DNA of 64,000 nt from Streptomyces sp. NBC_00523 (lineage in GTDB: Bacteria > Actinomycetota > Actinomycetes > Streptomycetales > Streptomycetaceae), in NCBI RefSeq assembly GCF_036346615.1, contig NZ_CP107836.1:4154001-4218000 (forward strand), written 5' to 3'. Every line of letters starts with the position of its first letter. Position 1 is the first letter of the stretch. Made by a program: the position numbers and the translations under genes. The notes under the pieces are model-generated. The model was given only the letters and a program-made list of their open reading frames with translations, made no database searches and was not told the origin of the DNA. Below are positions 9,302 to 16,633 of this stretch, in pieces.

Positions 9302-9607
9302 CTACGGCAGCGGCGGGTTCGTCGGCTGCGGTCCGTGACCGGCGAGGTAGAGCTTCATGGCGCACTGATCTTCCGCCTCGACGGACACCTGCTGCCCCCA
9401 GTGGGCGCTGAGGCGGTGCGCGACGTCGACCAGTCGGCGGCGTTCCTCCGGCGAGTACGCGGGGAACCGGACCCAGCCCCGTTCGGCGATGGTGTTGCCG
9501 AGGTCGCTGAACAGCACCGCTCGCGCGCGCTGCTCCTCCTCCTCGGTCAGCGGCGCAGGGCCGCCTTCCGGCCACTGCACACGGACGTTGTACAGGTCTC
9601 GGACCAC
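9302..9607 (-). CDS. Small protein of unknown function (~101 aa)
   Basis: The reading frame begins at a GTG at 9607 preceded by GAGAAG and ends with TAG at 9302, 9 bp from the end of lspA (convergent). The protein is soluble-looking, with an acidic segment LTEEEEQRARAVLFSDLGNTIAERGWVR read in pieces, a basic PEERRRLVDVAHRLSAHWG helix and a C-terminal CAMKLYLAG stretch. I do not recognise a family beyond its looking like a Streptomyces hypothetical protein. Codon bias (GC3) supports coding on this strand. The start could be further upstream in the same frame, but no ribosome site supports that. Confidence 0.6.
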   Translation of the reverse strand: MVRDLYNVRVQWPEGGPAPLTEEEEQRARAVLFSDLGNTIAERGWVRFPAYSPEERRRLVDVAHRLSAHWGQQVSVEAEDQCAMKLYLAGHGPQPTNPPLP

Positions 9608-9841
9608 TGGCTTCTCGCAATTCGCCGGGGCTGTTCCGGGGAGACTACCGACGCGGCCGACGGGCGAAAACACGGTGCGCCGGGCCCGATGACGTCGGCA
9701 GGATGCCCGGCGTGAGGGCAGCCGAGGTCGTGGGTGAGGCGGCTGGGGGCGTTCCAGGGCGCGCCTGAGAGAACACCCGCGCCGTTGCGCCGGGGGTGAA
9801 CCCCGGCCCGGTGCCCCTCGGCGCGGACTACGGTCCGTTCC
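9608..9841. promoter_or_regulatory. Divergent promoter region; leaderless-type -10 for the hydrolase
   Basis: The gap separates the small minus-strand gene from the plus-strand hydrolase-like gene. A -10-like hexamer TACGGT at 9829-9834 ends 7 nt before ATG 9842, and no Shine-Dalgarno sequence precedes that ATG, so the mRNA is probably leaderless. No clear -35 element is visible. I see no further gene or strong hairpin in the rest of the gap. Confidence 0.45.
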
Positions 9842-10567
9842 ATGACGACGGTTACCACGCGCACGGTCGCGTACCCGGCCGACGGACTGACGATGGTCGG
9901 ACACCTCGCGCTCCCGGCCGGTGCGGGACGCCGGCCCGCCGTGTTGCTCGGTCCTGAGGGCATGGGGCTCAGCGACGTCGAGCGGCGCCGGGCGGAGGCC
10001 CTGGCCGAACGGGGTTACGTAGCCCTGGCCTTCGACCTCCACGGTGGGCGGTACTTGGGCGAACCCGGGGAGATGCTGGCCCGTTGCCTGCCGCTGCTCG
10101 ACGACCCCGACCGCATGCGGGGCATCGGCCACGCGGCGCTCGACGTGCTGCGCGCGGAACCGAGGGCCGACCCCGACCGGATCGCCGCCATCGGCTACGG
10201 CACCGGCGGCATCATCGCGCTGGAACTCGGGCGCGACGGCGTCGACCTGCGTGCGATCGGGACCGTCAACGGACTGAGCACCGGCCGCCCGGGCGAGACC
10301 GCGCGCATCCGCTGCCCGGTGTGGGCCGGGGTCGGCTCGGAGGACCCGATCATGGCGCCCGCGCAACGGGACGCGTTCACAGCCGAGATGCGGTCGTCGG
10401 GCGTCGACTGGCGCTTCGTGGTCTACGGCGGCGCCCTGCACGCCTTCCACCACCCCCCGGTCGACCACACAACCCTCCCCGGCGTCGGCCACCACCCCCG
10501 GCACGCGGAGCGCGCCTGGCGCGACGTCCTCGACCTGCTGGGCGAGTGCCTGCCCGTGCCGGGGTGA
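9842..10567 (+). CDS. Dienelactone hydrolase-family protein lacking the usual nucleophile
   Basis: 241 residues with an alpha/beta-hydrolase fold of the dienelactone hydrolase family. The family normally has a nucleophile elbow G-x-Cys-x-G-G. Here the elbow reads GYGTGG, with glycine at residue 120 where Cys or Ser is expected. The acid (Asp168 in GSEDPI) and histidine (His200 or His203 in ALHAFHH) candidates remain. It may be a non-catalytic relative or use another residue. The start ATG follows a TACGGT element by 7 nt, so translation is probably leaderless. It converges with the LanC-like gene. Family call is good, enzymatic activity doubtful. Confidence 0.8.
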   Translation: MTTVTTRTVAYPADGLTMVGHLALPAGAGRRPAVLLGPEGMGLSDVERRRAEALAERGYVALAFDLHGGRYLGEPGEMLARCLPLLDDPDRMRGIGHAALDVLRAEPRADPDRIAAIGYGTGGIIALELGRDGVDLRAIGTVNGLSTGRPGETARIRCPVWAGVGSEDPIMAPAQRDAFTAEMRSSGVDWRFVVYGGALHAFHHPPVDHTTLPGVGHHPRHAERAWRDVLDLLGECLPVPG

Positions 10568-10634
10568 TCCGGCCGGAGAGCGTGAGGGACCCTCGCCCTC
10601 CGTGACGATGCGGCGTGTTCCTCTGCTGCCGGGG

Positions 10635-11876
10635 TCAGTTGGTGGGTGGGTGGTCCGGGAAGGGGACCGCGTACCGCGGGTCGCGGCCTGACGTTATGCG
10701 GGCGTGGCGCAGGAGCTCGCGGATGATGCCGGCGTTGCCCATGGACCAGCCAGTGGTGGGAGCGAGGTCGCTCGGCGTCTCACGGTGCTCGAAGTTGGAC
10801 CAGGAGATGCCGTTCTCATCGGTCCTCGCGCGGACCGCGAGGTCGGCGACGAGGACATCGGCGAAGTCGCCGCCGTCGCCTCGTTCGACTTGGCGGTCGC
10901 AGGCGAGGGCGAGGACACCGGCGGTGCCGCAGCAGCGGCCGTTGTTGTCCCAGAAGCCGGGGCGGATGCGTCGGGGAACGCCGGAGTCGACCAGAGTGTG
11001 CCAACAGCGGTCGACAAGGGCGGGCCAAGCGGAGTCGTCGGCCCGGATGTGGCTGAGCAGGCGGAACACTTGTGCGTCGCCGGCCGTGCCGTGGCACCAG
11101 CCGTAGCTGTGACGTTCGATCTTCTCGTGTTCCTGCTGCGGATCGGAGTGCGCGACGAGGAAGCCGTCCGGGCCCGCCTCATCGCGCGCCACCACGTCGG
11201 CGGCGCCGGCCAGTGCGAGGTCGAGCAGATCGGGGCGGTCGGCGGCGCGTCCCACGGCGGCCAGCGCGTAGACGATGCCCAGGGTCCCGTGCGATATGTG
11301 GTGCAGACGCGGGACGGCGCCGGCCCGGATCTCCCACTGGACGCCGGCGGCGGTGGTTTCGGCGGTGCGCGCGTAGCGGGCGACGGCTCGTTGGGCCAGA
11401 TCGAGATCACCGCACTGCAGCGCGGCGAGCGCAATACCGGCGTTGCCGACGATGAGTTCGTAGTGGTCGTTCCATCCTTCGCCGTCGAAGCGGGACCGGA
11501 GGGTGCCCAGAGCACGGTCGGCGGCCGCCCCCGCCGCGGTGTCGCCGAGTGTCCGGTGCACGCCCCGCAACGCGACAGCCATCCCGGCGACCCCCGTGTA
11601 CAGCCCGCTGTTCTCCCAGCCGCCGACCACGGCAGCGACGCTGCGGGCACCACGCGAGGCCGCGTCCGCGTAGCGGTCGTCGGCGAAGTACCGCCATGCG
11701 TCGAGGAGAGCGGGCAGCACCCCCGACGTCCCGCTGTACAGGGTCGGTGTGACCTGCTCGGCGGCGAGGTTGTAGGGCCAGGCCAGACCGTGGCCGACGT
11801 CTCGGGCGGCCTTCATCAGCCACTCAAGAGCCCCGGCGGCAAGTGACTCGGCGTCATGTGGCACACCAGTAGTCAT
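10635..11876 (-). CDS. LanC-like zinc protein (lanthionine synthetase C family)
   Basis: 413 residues, the length of a free-standing LanC. Seven G-x-x-G inner-helix repeats of the alpha,alpha-toroid can be read: YSGTSG, LYTGVAG, IVGNAG, SHGTLG, CHGTAG, CCGTAG and MGNAG. The zinc ligands would be Cys261 (GWCHG) and Cys315-Cys316 (GRCCG). The second site is Cys-Cys instead of the Cys-His of NisC, as in CCG-type LanM cyclases. LanC enzymes add cysteine thiols to dehydroamino acids. No dehydratase or precursor peptide gene is nearby, so a lanthipeptide role is unproven. Its start overlaps the MerR gene stop by 4 bp (ATGA), so the two are one operon. Confidence 0.87.
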   Translation of the reverse strand: MTTGVPHDAESLAAGALEWLMKAARDVGHGLAWPYNLAAEQVTPTLYSGTSGVLPALLDAWRYFADDRYADAASRGARSVAAVVGGWENSGLYTGVAGMAVALRGVHRTLGDTAAGAAADRALGTLRSRFDGEGWNDHYELIVGNAGIALAALQCGDLDLAQRAVARYARTAETTAAGVQWEIRAGAVPRLHHISHGTLGIVYALAAVGRAADRPDLLDLALAGAADVVARDEAGPDGFLVAHSDPQQEHEKIERHSYGWCHGTAGDAQVFRLLSHIRADDSAWPALVDRCWHTLVDSGVPRRIRPGFWDNNGRCCGTAGVLALACDRQVERGDGGDFADVLVADLAVRARTDENGISWSNFEHRETPSDLAPTTGWSMGNAGIIRELLRHARITSGRDPRYAVPFPDHPPTN

Positions 11877-12319
11877 CGTTCAATATTTCCAGAGGCGTCC
11901 TGGGGCCTGCCCGTCGGGTCCCAGAGGCCGTCCGCCGCGCCTCGGGCCAGGTGGTCCGCGTAGATACCGACCTTCCAGGTGATGACCGAGCGGCACTCCT
12001 CCAGGGCCGCGATCTGGGCGTCGACGCGTTGGCGGTGGGTGTCCAGGAGGTGGAAGCGCTCGGCCTCGTTGCCCGGGCCCTGGCGTACGAGGTCGGCGAA
12101 CCGTTTCAGGTCCGCCAGGGGCATTCCGGATTCGCGCAGCTTCACGCAGATCAGGAGCCATTCGACGTCGAGCGCGCTGTAGCGGCGCCGACCACCGGAG
12201 GTGCGGTGCACCGGGCCCACGAGCAGGCCCTCGCGTTCGTAGAAGCGGAGGGCGTGGACGCCGAGGCCGGTGCGGGCGGAGACCTCGCCGATGCCCAGGG
12301 TGTCGGTGGTTGCTGCCAT
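11873..12319 (-). CDS. MerR-family transcriptional regulator
   Basis: 148 residues starting MAATTDTLGIGEV. The N-terminal winged helix-turn-helix (about residues 8-75) has the family hallmarks GIGEVSARTGLGVHALRFYE and LLVGPVHRTSGGRRRYS. A dimerisation coiled coil follows (RQRVDAQIAALEECRSVITWK). There are no cysteine pairs in the C-terminal part, which argues against a metal or iron-sulfur sensor; a small-molecule or orphan signal is more likely. It is divergent from an SDR gene, and the 54-bp gap carries a dyad with a 19-bp-spaced promoter, the usual MerR target. Downstream it is coupled to the LanC-like gene. Confidence 0.92.
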   Translation of the reverse strand: MAATTDTLGIGEVSARTGLGVHALRFYEREGLLVGPVHRTSGGRRRYSALDVEWLLICVKLRESGMPLADLKRFADLVRQGPGNEAERFHLLDTHRQRVDAQIAALEECRSVITWKVGIYADHLARGAADGLWDPTGRPQDASGNIER

Positions 12320-12333
12320 GCGGCGCAGCGTAG

Positions 12334-12367
12334 GACTTGATCTAGAGCGCGGTCCAGGTCGTAGCTT
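12334..12367 (+). promoter_or_regulatory. MerR-type promoter/operator of the SDR gene, leaderless
   Basis: An imperfect dyad with half-sites GACTTGATC (12334-12342) and GGTCCAGGTC (12351-12360) sits between the divergent MerR and SDR genes. TTGATC (12337-12342) and TAGCTT (12362-12367) are spaced by 19 bp, the over-long spacer typical of MerR-activated promoters. The -10 element ends 6 nt before the SDR ATG, so the transcript would be leaderless. The match is to the family pattern; binding is inferred. Confidence 0.65.
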
Positions 12368-12373
12368 CGCCGC

Positions 12374-13354
12374 ATGTACACCATTGGACAGCAGCCTCTC
12401 GGCTCGCCCTTCTCCGCCGCCAGCACCGCCCAGGACGTCATCGCGGGCGCCGACCTCTCCGGCCGGAACGCCGTGGTGACCGGCGGCTACTCCGGGCTCG
12501 GGCTCGAAACCACCCGAGCGCTCGTCGCCGCCGGGGCGCGGGTGATCGTACCCGCGCGGCGGCCCGACGTCGCCCGTGCCGCGCTCGACGGGGTGGGCGG
12601 TGACGTCGAGGTCATGGCCATGGACCTGTCCGACCTCGGAACCGTACGGGCGGCTGCCGCGCACCTGCGCGAGACGCTGACCGGGCTCGACTTGCTCTTC
12701 GCCACGGCCGGGATCATGGCCACCCCGGAGCGACGTGTCGGGCCCGGGTGGGAGAGCCAGTTGGCGGTCAACCACTTCGGGCACTTCACCCTCGCCTGCG
12801 AGCTGTACCCGCTCCTGGCCGCCGGTGACGGGGCGCGGGTCGTCGCCTACAGCTCCGCTGCCCACGGCATCAGCGACATCCGCTGGCACGACCCCCATTT
12901 CCGTACCGGATACGACAAGTGGCAGACGTACGGCCAGTCCAAGACCGCCAACGTCCTCTTCGCCGTCCACCTCGACGCCCTCGGCCGCGAGGACGGAGTC
13001 CGGGCCTTTTCGCTCCACCCGGGCAAGATCATCACCGCGCTGCAGCGGGAGATGACGCTCCAGGAGCAGATGGACAACGGCTGGGTGGACGAGCACGGCA
13101 ACGTGGTCGGCGAGGGCTTCAAAACCGCCTCGCAGGGCGCCGCCACCGGCCTCTGGGCAGCCACGTCACCGCTGTTGGCGGACCGGGGCGGCGTGTATCT
13201 GGAGGACTGCGAGATCGCCTCCGTCACCGGGCCCGAGGACGAGGCGGGCGTCCGCGCCTACGCGGTCGACCCCCACGCGGCGGTCCGCCTGTGGGAGCTG
13301 TCCGTCGCGGCTACGGGGGTGGGGCCGGTCGGGGGTGGTGCGGGGGCTTCCTAA
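12374..13354 (+). CDS. Short-chain dehydrogenase/reductase
   Basis: 326 residues. A Rossmann dinucleotide motif TGGYSGLG is at about residues 36-43, an NNAG-equivalent ATAGIM segment follows, and the catalytic YxxxK reads YGQSK with Tyr186 and Lys190. It resembles retinol-dehydrogenase/WW-oxidoreductase-like SDRs found in actinobacteria that reduce or oxidise NAD(P)-linked alcohols or ketones; the substrate is unknown. It starts immediately after a MerR-type promoter with no ribosome-binding site, suggesting a leaderless mRNA induced by the adjacent MerR protein. Confidence 0.9.
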   Translation: MYTIGQQPLGSPFSAASTAQDVIAGADLSGRNAVVTGGYSGLGLETTRALVAAGARVIVPARRPDVARAALDGVGGDVEVMAMDLSDLGTVRAAAAHLRETLTGLDLLFATAGIMATPERRVGPGWESQLAVNHFGHFTLACELYPLLAAGDGARVVAYSSAAHGISDIRWHDPHFRTGYDKWQTYGQSKTANVLFAVHLDALGREDGVRAFSLHPGKIITALQREMTLQEQMDNGWVDEHGNVVGEGFKTASQGAATGLWAATSPLLADRGGVYLEDCEIASVTGPEDEAGVRAYAVDPHAAVRLWELSVAATGVGPVGGGAGAS

Positions 13355-13360
13355 GAGGCT

Positions 13361-13969
13361 CTACGCCACGGCGCTCCGGACCCCCAGGGCGATCAGGACC
13401 GCCGAAGTGGCCCTGATGGCCGTCCGTTTGAAGCGGGGGGTCCGGAGGACGCGGGTCGCGCGTGTGAGGAGGAACGTCCAGGCGGTGAGCCAGAGGGTGA
13501 TCAGGAGGGCGTGGGCGGTGGCCAGGGTGAGGATCTGGCCGCCGAGGGGGTGGTCGGGCGCGATGAACTGGGGGGTCAGCGTCAGGTAGATGGATGCCGC
13601 CTTGGGGTTGAGGACGTTGGCCAGGAGCGCCTGGACGTAGACGGAGTCCGTACGACGCCTCGGGCGGCGGCGGGGGGCTGCTGTCGCGGTGCGCCAGGTC
13701 CACACGCCCAGGCCGATCAGATAGACCGCGCCGATGAGCCTGACGACCGTAAAGGCCACGCTGGAGCGCATGACCAGGGCCGACAGGCCGGCCACGGCGA
13801 GCGCGGCGTGGACGTACAGGCCGGTGACCGTACCGAGGACGACGGGAAGCGCCCGGCGGCGGCCGCCCTCGGTGACGTACTGGACCAGCAGCGCCAGGCT
13901 GGCGCCGGGGGTGGCGATCAGGGGGAGGATCGCCACCAGGAACCCGGCGACGGCGACGGGGTGGACCAC
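13361..13969 (-). CDS. LysE/RhtB-family exporter
   Basis: 202 residues with about six hydrophobic segments. The family features are an N-terminal LPLIATPGASLALLVQY region (the P-G-P motif area), a basic intracellular loop TAAPRRRPRRRTDSVY, and the NPKAASIYLTLTPQFI motif after the third helix. These proteins export amino acids or related small metabolites by secondary transport. The best start is GTG 13969, 2 bp after the end of the phosphoesterase gene on the same strand, so the two are probably co-transcribed and coupled. The substrate cannot be read. Confidence 0.87.
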   Translation of the reverse strand: MVHPVAVAGFLVAILPLIATPGASLALLVQYVTEGGRRRALPVVLGTVTGLYVHAALAVAGLSALVMRSSVAFTVVRLIGAVYLIGLGVWTWRTATAAPRRRPRRRTDSVYVQALLANVLNPKAASIYLTLTPQFIAPDHPLGGQILTLATAHALLITLWLTAWTFLLTRATRVLRTPRFKRTAIRATSAVLIALGVRSAVA

Positions 13970-13971
13970 GA

Positions 13972-14712
13972 TCAGAGCACGACCCGGTAGTGCGTGGTCA
14001 GGCGCCGGTCGTCGGACAGGACGTGGAACGCGAGGCCGGGCGGCTGGTCCAGGTCGGCGGCCCGGTCGCCCTCCCAGGGCAGCCGCAGCGTCCAGGTGAC
14101 CGCCGGCCCGACGATCAACGGCCGCCCGGCGAAGGCGGACGCGGCCGCGGTGTGGGCGTGGCCCGTGAGGACGGCGACGACCTGCGGGTGCGCGGCGAGC
14201 AGCCCGGCCAGGTCCTCCCGGTTTTCGAGCATGCAGGAGTCGGGCAGCGGGTGGTGGAGCTCGACCGGCGGCTGGTGGAAGGCGATCAGCGCGGGGGTGT
14301 CCCGCGGCAGCGCGGTCAGCGTGGCGTCGATCCAGGCCAGCGTCTCGGCGTCGAGGCGCCCCTCGTCGCGGCCGGGGATGGTGGCGTCGCACATCAGGAT
14401 CGCGGTCCCGGCGATGAGGTGGGCCCGGTTGACGGGGCCGTCGCCAGGCGCCTCCCCGAGGAGGGCCTTGCGGTACGCCGGGCGCGCGTCGTGATTGCCG
14501 GGGCACATGAGCACGGGGAAGGGGGCGGCCAGGATCCGGGCCGCCTCCTCGTACTCCGCCTCGGTGCCGTGGTCGGCGATGTCCCCGGTGACCAGGAGCG
14601 CGTCGACGGGGCGGGGGAGGGCGCGCAGGTAGTCCATGACGCGGGTGGCGCGCCGGGTCGCCCGCGTACTGCCGTCCAGGTGCAGGTCGCTGATCTGTGC
14701 GAGCAGGGTCAT
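13972..14712 (-). CDS. Calcineurin-like metallophosphoesterase (cyclic nucleotide phosphodiesterase-like)
   Basis: 246 residues with the metallophosphoesterase signatures in order: ISDLHLDG (D-x-H), TGDIADHG (GD), CPGNHDARP (GNHD), FHQPPVELHH and TGHAHTAA (GHxH). These bind a two-metal centre that hydrolyses phosphodiesters. The arrangement resembles the 3',5'-cyclic-nucleotide phosphodiesterase/CpdA type, though the natural substrate is not shown. The ATG at 14712 follows GAGGGGACTG. It leads a two-gene operon with the LysE exporter and is divergent from the CGNR protein; an inverted repeat lies between them. Confidence 0.88.
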   Translation of the reverse strand: MTLLAQISDLHLDGSTRATRRATRVMDYLRALPRPVDALLVTGDIADHGTEAEYEEAARILAAPFPVLMCPGNHDARPAYRKALLGEAPGDGPVNRAHLIAGTAILMCDATIPGRDEGRLDAETLAWIDATLTALPRDTPALIAFHQPPVELHHPLPDSCMLENREDLAGLLAAHPQVVAVLTGHAHTAAASAFAGRPLIVGPAVTWTLRLPWEGDRAADLDQPPGLAFHVLSDDRRLTTHYRVVL

Positions 14713-14725
14713 GCCGCAGTCCCCT

Positions 14726-14754
14726 CTAACGGTAGTTTTCAGTTTTTCCGTTAG
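14726..14754. promoter_or_regulatory. Inverted repeat CTAACGG-15-CCGTTAG between divergent genes
   Basis: Two perfect 7-bp arms, 14726-14732 and 14748-14754, flank an unusually AT-rich 15-bp core. The arm centres are 22 bp apart, two helical turns. The element lies upstream of both the phosphoesterase gene and the CGNR regulator gene and could be an operator for the latter. A TAGGGT -10-like element for the plus-strand gene follows at about 14764. Function is inferred. Confidence 0.4.
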
Positions 14755-14815
14755 GGACTTTAGGGTGTACGCAGACGTGTGTTCAAGTGGTCGGAAGAAG
14801 AGGAAGGGGCGCCCT

Positions 14816-15397
14816 GTGGAGCGTTGGCCGGCACTGGAACTGGCGAGCACGATCCGCCACGACGGAGACGGCGGTGTCGCGGACGACCTGGCCACGGTCG
14901 AGGGCGCGACGCGCTGGATCCAGGAGCGGTCGGCCGCCGACCTCGTCGCGGACGAACCCCTCAGGCTCGACCTCATCGAGCTACGGCAGGCGGTCCGCGC
15001 CCTGTTCGCCCGAGCGGTCAGCCCCGCACCCGCCAGCCCGGCGGACGCCCACCGCCTGATGCCCGCCGAGGAAGCAACGGCCCGCCTCAACGCGACCGCC
15101 GCGCGGGAGCCGGTCACGCCCCAACTCGACTGGCCCGACGAGGGAGTTCCCGCCGTCCGGCTGCTCTCCGACGAGACCGCCCCGTCCGTCCGGCTGCTCG
15201 CCGCCCTCGCCCGCGACGCGATCCACTTCCTCAGCGGCCCGCAGCGTACGCAGCTCCGCTCCTGCACGGCCCCGCGCTGCGTGCGCTACTTCATCAAGAG
15301 CCACGGCCGCCAGGAGTGGTGCAAGCCGTCCTGCGGCAACCGGGCGCGGGCGGCTCGCCACTATCGGCGGCAGCGGGGGGAGGGCGGGGCCTCCTAA
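14816..15397 (+). CDS. CGNR zinc-finger / ABATE-domain putative regulator
   Basis: 193 residues from GTG 14816, preceded by GAAGGGG. The N-terminal ABATE-like domain (about 1-130) starts with RWPALELASTIRHDG. The C-terminal CGNR zinc-finger reads RSCTAPRCVRYFIK then EWCKPSCGNRARAARHYRR: four cysteines and the CGNR signature. These proteins are thought to bind DNA and are often stress- or metabolite-linked regulators of neighbouring transporters. It is divergent from the phosphoesterase-LysE operon, a typical arrangement for a local regulator. Confidence 0.88.
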   Translation: MERWPALELASTIRHDGDGGVADDLATVEGATRWIQERSAADLVADEPLRLDLIELRQAVRALFARAVSPAPASPADAHRLMPAEEATARLNATAAREPVTPQLDWPDEGVPAVRLLSDETAPSVRLLAALARDAIHFLSGPQRTQLRSCTAPRCVRYFIKSHGRQEWCKPSCGNRARAARHYRRQRGEGGAS

Positions 15398-15410
15398 CGC
15401 CGGACAGGCC

Positions 15411-15854
15411 CTAGAGCTCGTAGTCCCCGGCCAGTTCGTCCCAGTTCAGGTCGTGCAGCCCGGGGGCGGCGGACTCGTCCGTGGGGACGGACAGGGGGGT
15501 CTGGAACCAGACCACGGCGAGGGAGGAGCGGTGCAGGACCGGGTCGAGGGCCGGGGCGATCACCGTCGAGCGGAAAAGGCCGACGCAGGCCACGGGAGGC
15601 AGCTCCACGACGGGACCGAACGCCGTGGGGGGCTCGCCCCGGTCCTCGTCCCGGTACGTGAGGCGGGGCGGCACGAGATGGGTCGGGGTGCCGGGAAACG
15701 CCTGCTCCGCCTGCCACTGGAGCCCTCGGACCACCATCTCGTTGGCCGCCCTGCACGGGTAGCCCTCCAGGAATCCGGCGTACGTCGAGGACATACGTAT
15801 CTCGGTGAGATCGACGGATCGGCCCGAGGGAAGAACCATGCGGCTGAGCGACAT
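15411..15854 (-). CDS. Hypothetical protein (147 aa)
   Basis: Starts at ATG 15854 (MSLSRMVLPSGRSVDL); a GTG two codons upstream is an alternative. No domain is recognised. The N-terminal part looks like a small beta-rich domain (IRMSSTYAGFLEGYP), then LQWQAEQAFPGTP, and the C-terminal end is acidic (LNWDELAGDYEL). It has no signal peptide or membrane segment. Homologous-looking small proteins often occur next to immunity or toxin-associated orphan genes in Streptomyces, but nothing here proves that. It is adjacent to the DUF4259-like gene on the same strand, 46 bp away. Confidence 0.6.
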   Translation of the reverse strand: MSLSRMVLPSGRSVDLTEIRMSSTYAGFLEGYPCRAANEMVVRGLQWQAEQAFPGTPTHLVPPRLTYRDEDRGEPPTAFGPVVELPPVACVGLFRSTVIAPALDPVLHRSSLAVVWFQTPLSVPTDESAAPGLHDLNWDELAGDYEL

Positions 15855-15900
15855 GCGCACACCCTAGGCAGCGGGCTCCCGGTGGTCACTCGGGTTGTGG

Positions 15901-16485
15901 TCAGGAGCGAGGGGCCTCCGGGAAGTCCAGTTCGTCCAGGAGTGAGGCGAACAGGTCCTCCGCGAACGGGGAGTGGGTGCGCAGCAGTTCCTGGATGTGG
16001 TGGTGGCCGGCCGTCGTGCGGACGCCCGCCGCTCTCGCCCAGGCGAGGGCGAGCTCGGCGTTGGTGGGGACCTCGGCGTCCAGCTCGGCTCGCTTGCGGG
16101 CCAAGGCCAGTTCGAAATCCGGGGTGTCGAACCACAGGTTGTCGTCGTCCACGTCCTCGGGGGTTTCGAGAAGTACGCCCGCGGCGTTGTCCAGGTTGAG
16201 CCAGGCATGCCAGTGCCGGTCCTCGGTGTCCAGGCCGGCGACGAACGCGACGGAGCTGTCGCTGACGTCGGCCACGCAGGCCGGTGCGCCGGTCCATTCG
16301 ACCAGGCCGGACAGCATCTCGTACTCCCAGATGCCGTTCGTGAGTTGCAGGGTCCGCCAGCCGCCCGGGCGGGACGGCCACTCGTGTGCCTCGACGTCCG
16401 GTTCCGGGGCGATGTCGGCGAAGAAGGGTGCCTCCAGCAGGAGGCGTTGGCTGCGGGCGAAGACGAGGTGGCCTGAGAATCCCAT
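15901..16485 (-). CDS. Hypothetical protein, DUF4259-like at the C-terminus
   Basis: 194 residues from ATG 16485 (MGFSGHLVFARS). The first ~110 residues form an unassigned beta-rich domain with many tryptophans. The C-terminal part (from about residue 125) reads PDFELALARKRAELDAEVPTN, which resembles DUF4259-type segments found in orphan immunity-like proteins. It lacks a signal peptide or membrane helix. The gene is divergent from the 16634 gene and followed by another small orphan on the same strand. Function unknown. Confidence 0.65.
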   Translation of the reverse strand: MGFSGHLVFARSQRLLLEAPFFADIAPEPDVEAHEWPSRPGGWRTLQLTNGIWEYEMLSGLVEWTGAPACVADVSDSSVAFVAGLDTEDRHWHAWLNLDNAAGVLLETPEDVDDDNLWFDTPDFELALARKRAELDAEVPTNAELALAWARAAGVRTTAGHHHIQELLRTHSPFAEDLFASLLDELDFPEAPRS

Positions 16486-16633
16486 GGGCGCACGGTATGG
16501 GGCACCACTGACACCGCCCCGCCGGTCGCGTCGGGGCGGCGGTATGGATACGACTCGGGAGCCTGGGTGCCGTGCGTGCGGTGCGGCGGGGATCATGACC
16601 CGTACACGCTTACGGTTTTACGGAGGGGTGCGG

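Noticed and set aside
10635..13354. Lanthipeptide biosynthetic cluster
   Set aside because: Only a LanC-like protein is present; there is no dehydratase, precursor, transporter or protease gene of the class nearby.
13311..13703. Proline-rich minus-strand frame at the SDR/LysE junction
   Set aside because: Out-of-frame shadow of the LysE gene with biased composition.
16595..16633. Upstream start (ATG 16595) of the helical-repeat protein, which would include a TTA codon
   Set aside because: GGAGG at 16622-16626 fits GTG 16634 well, whereas ATG 16595 has no ribosome site; a bldA link is therefore not claimed.
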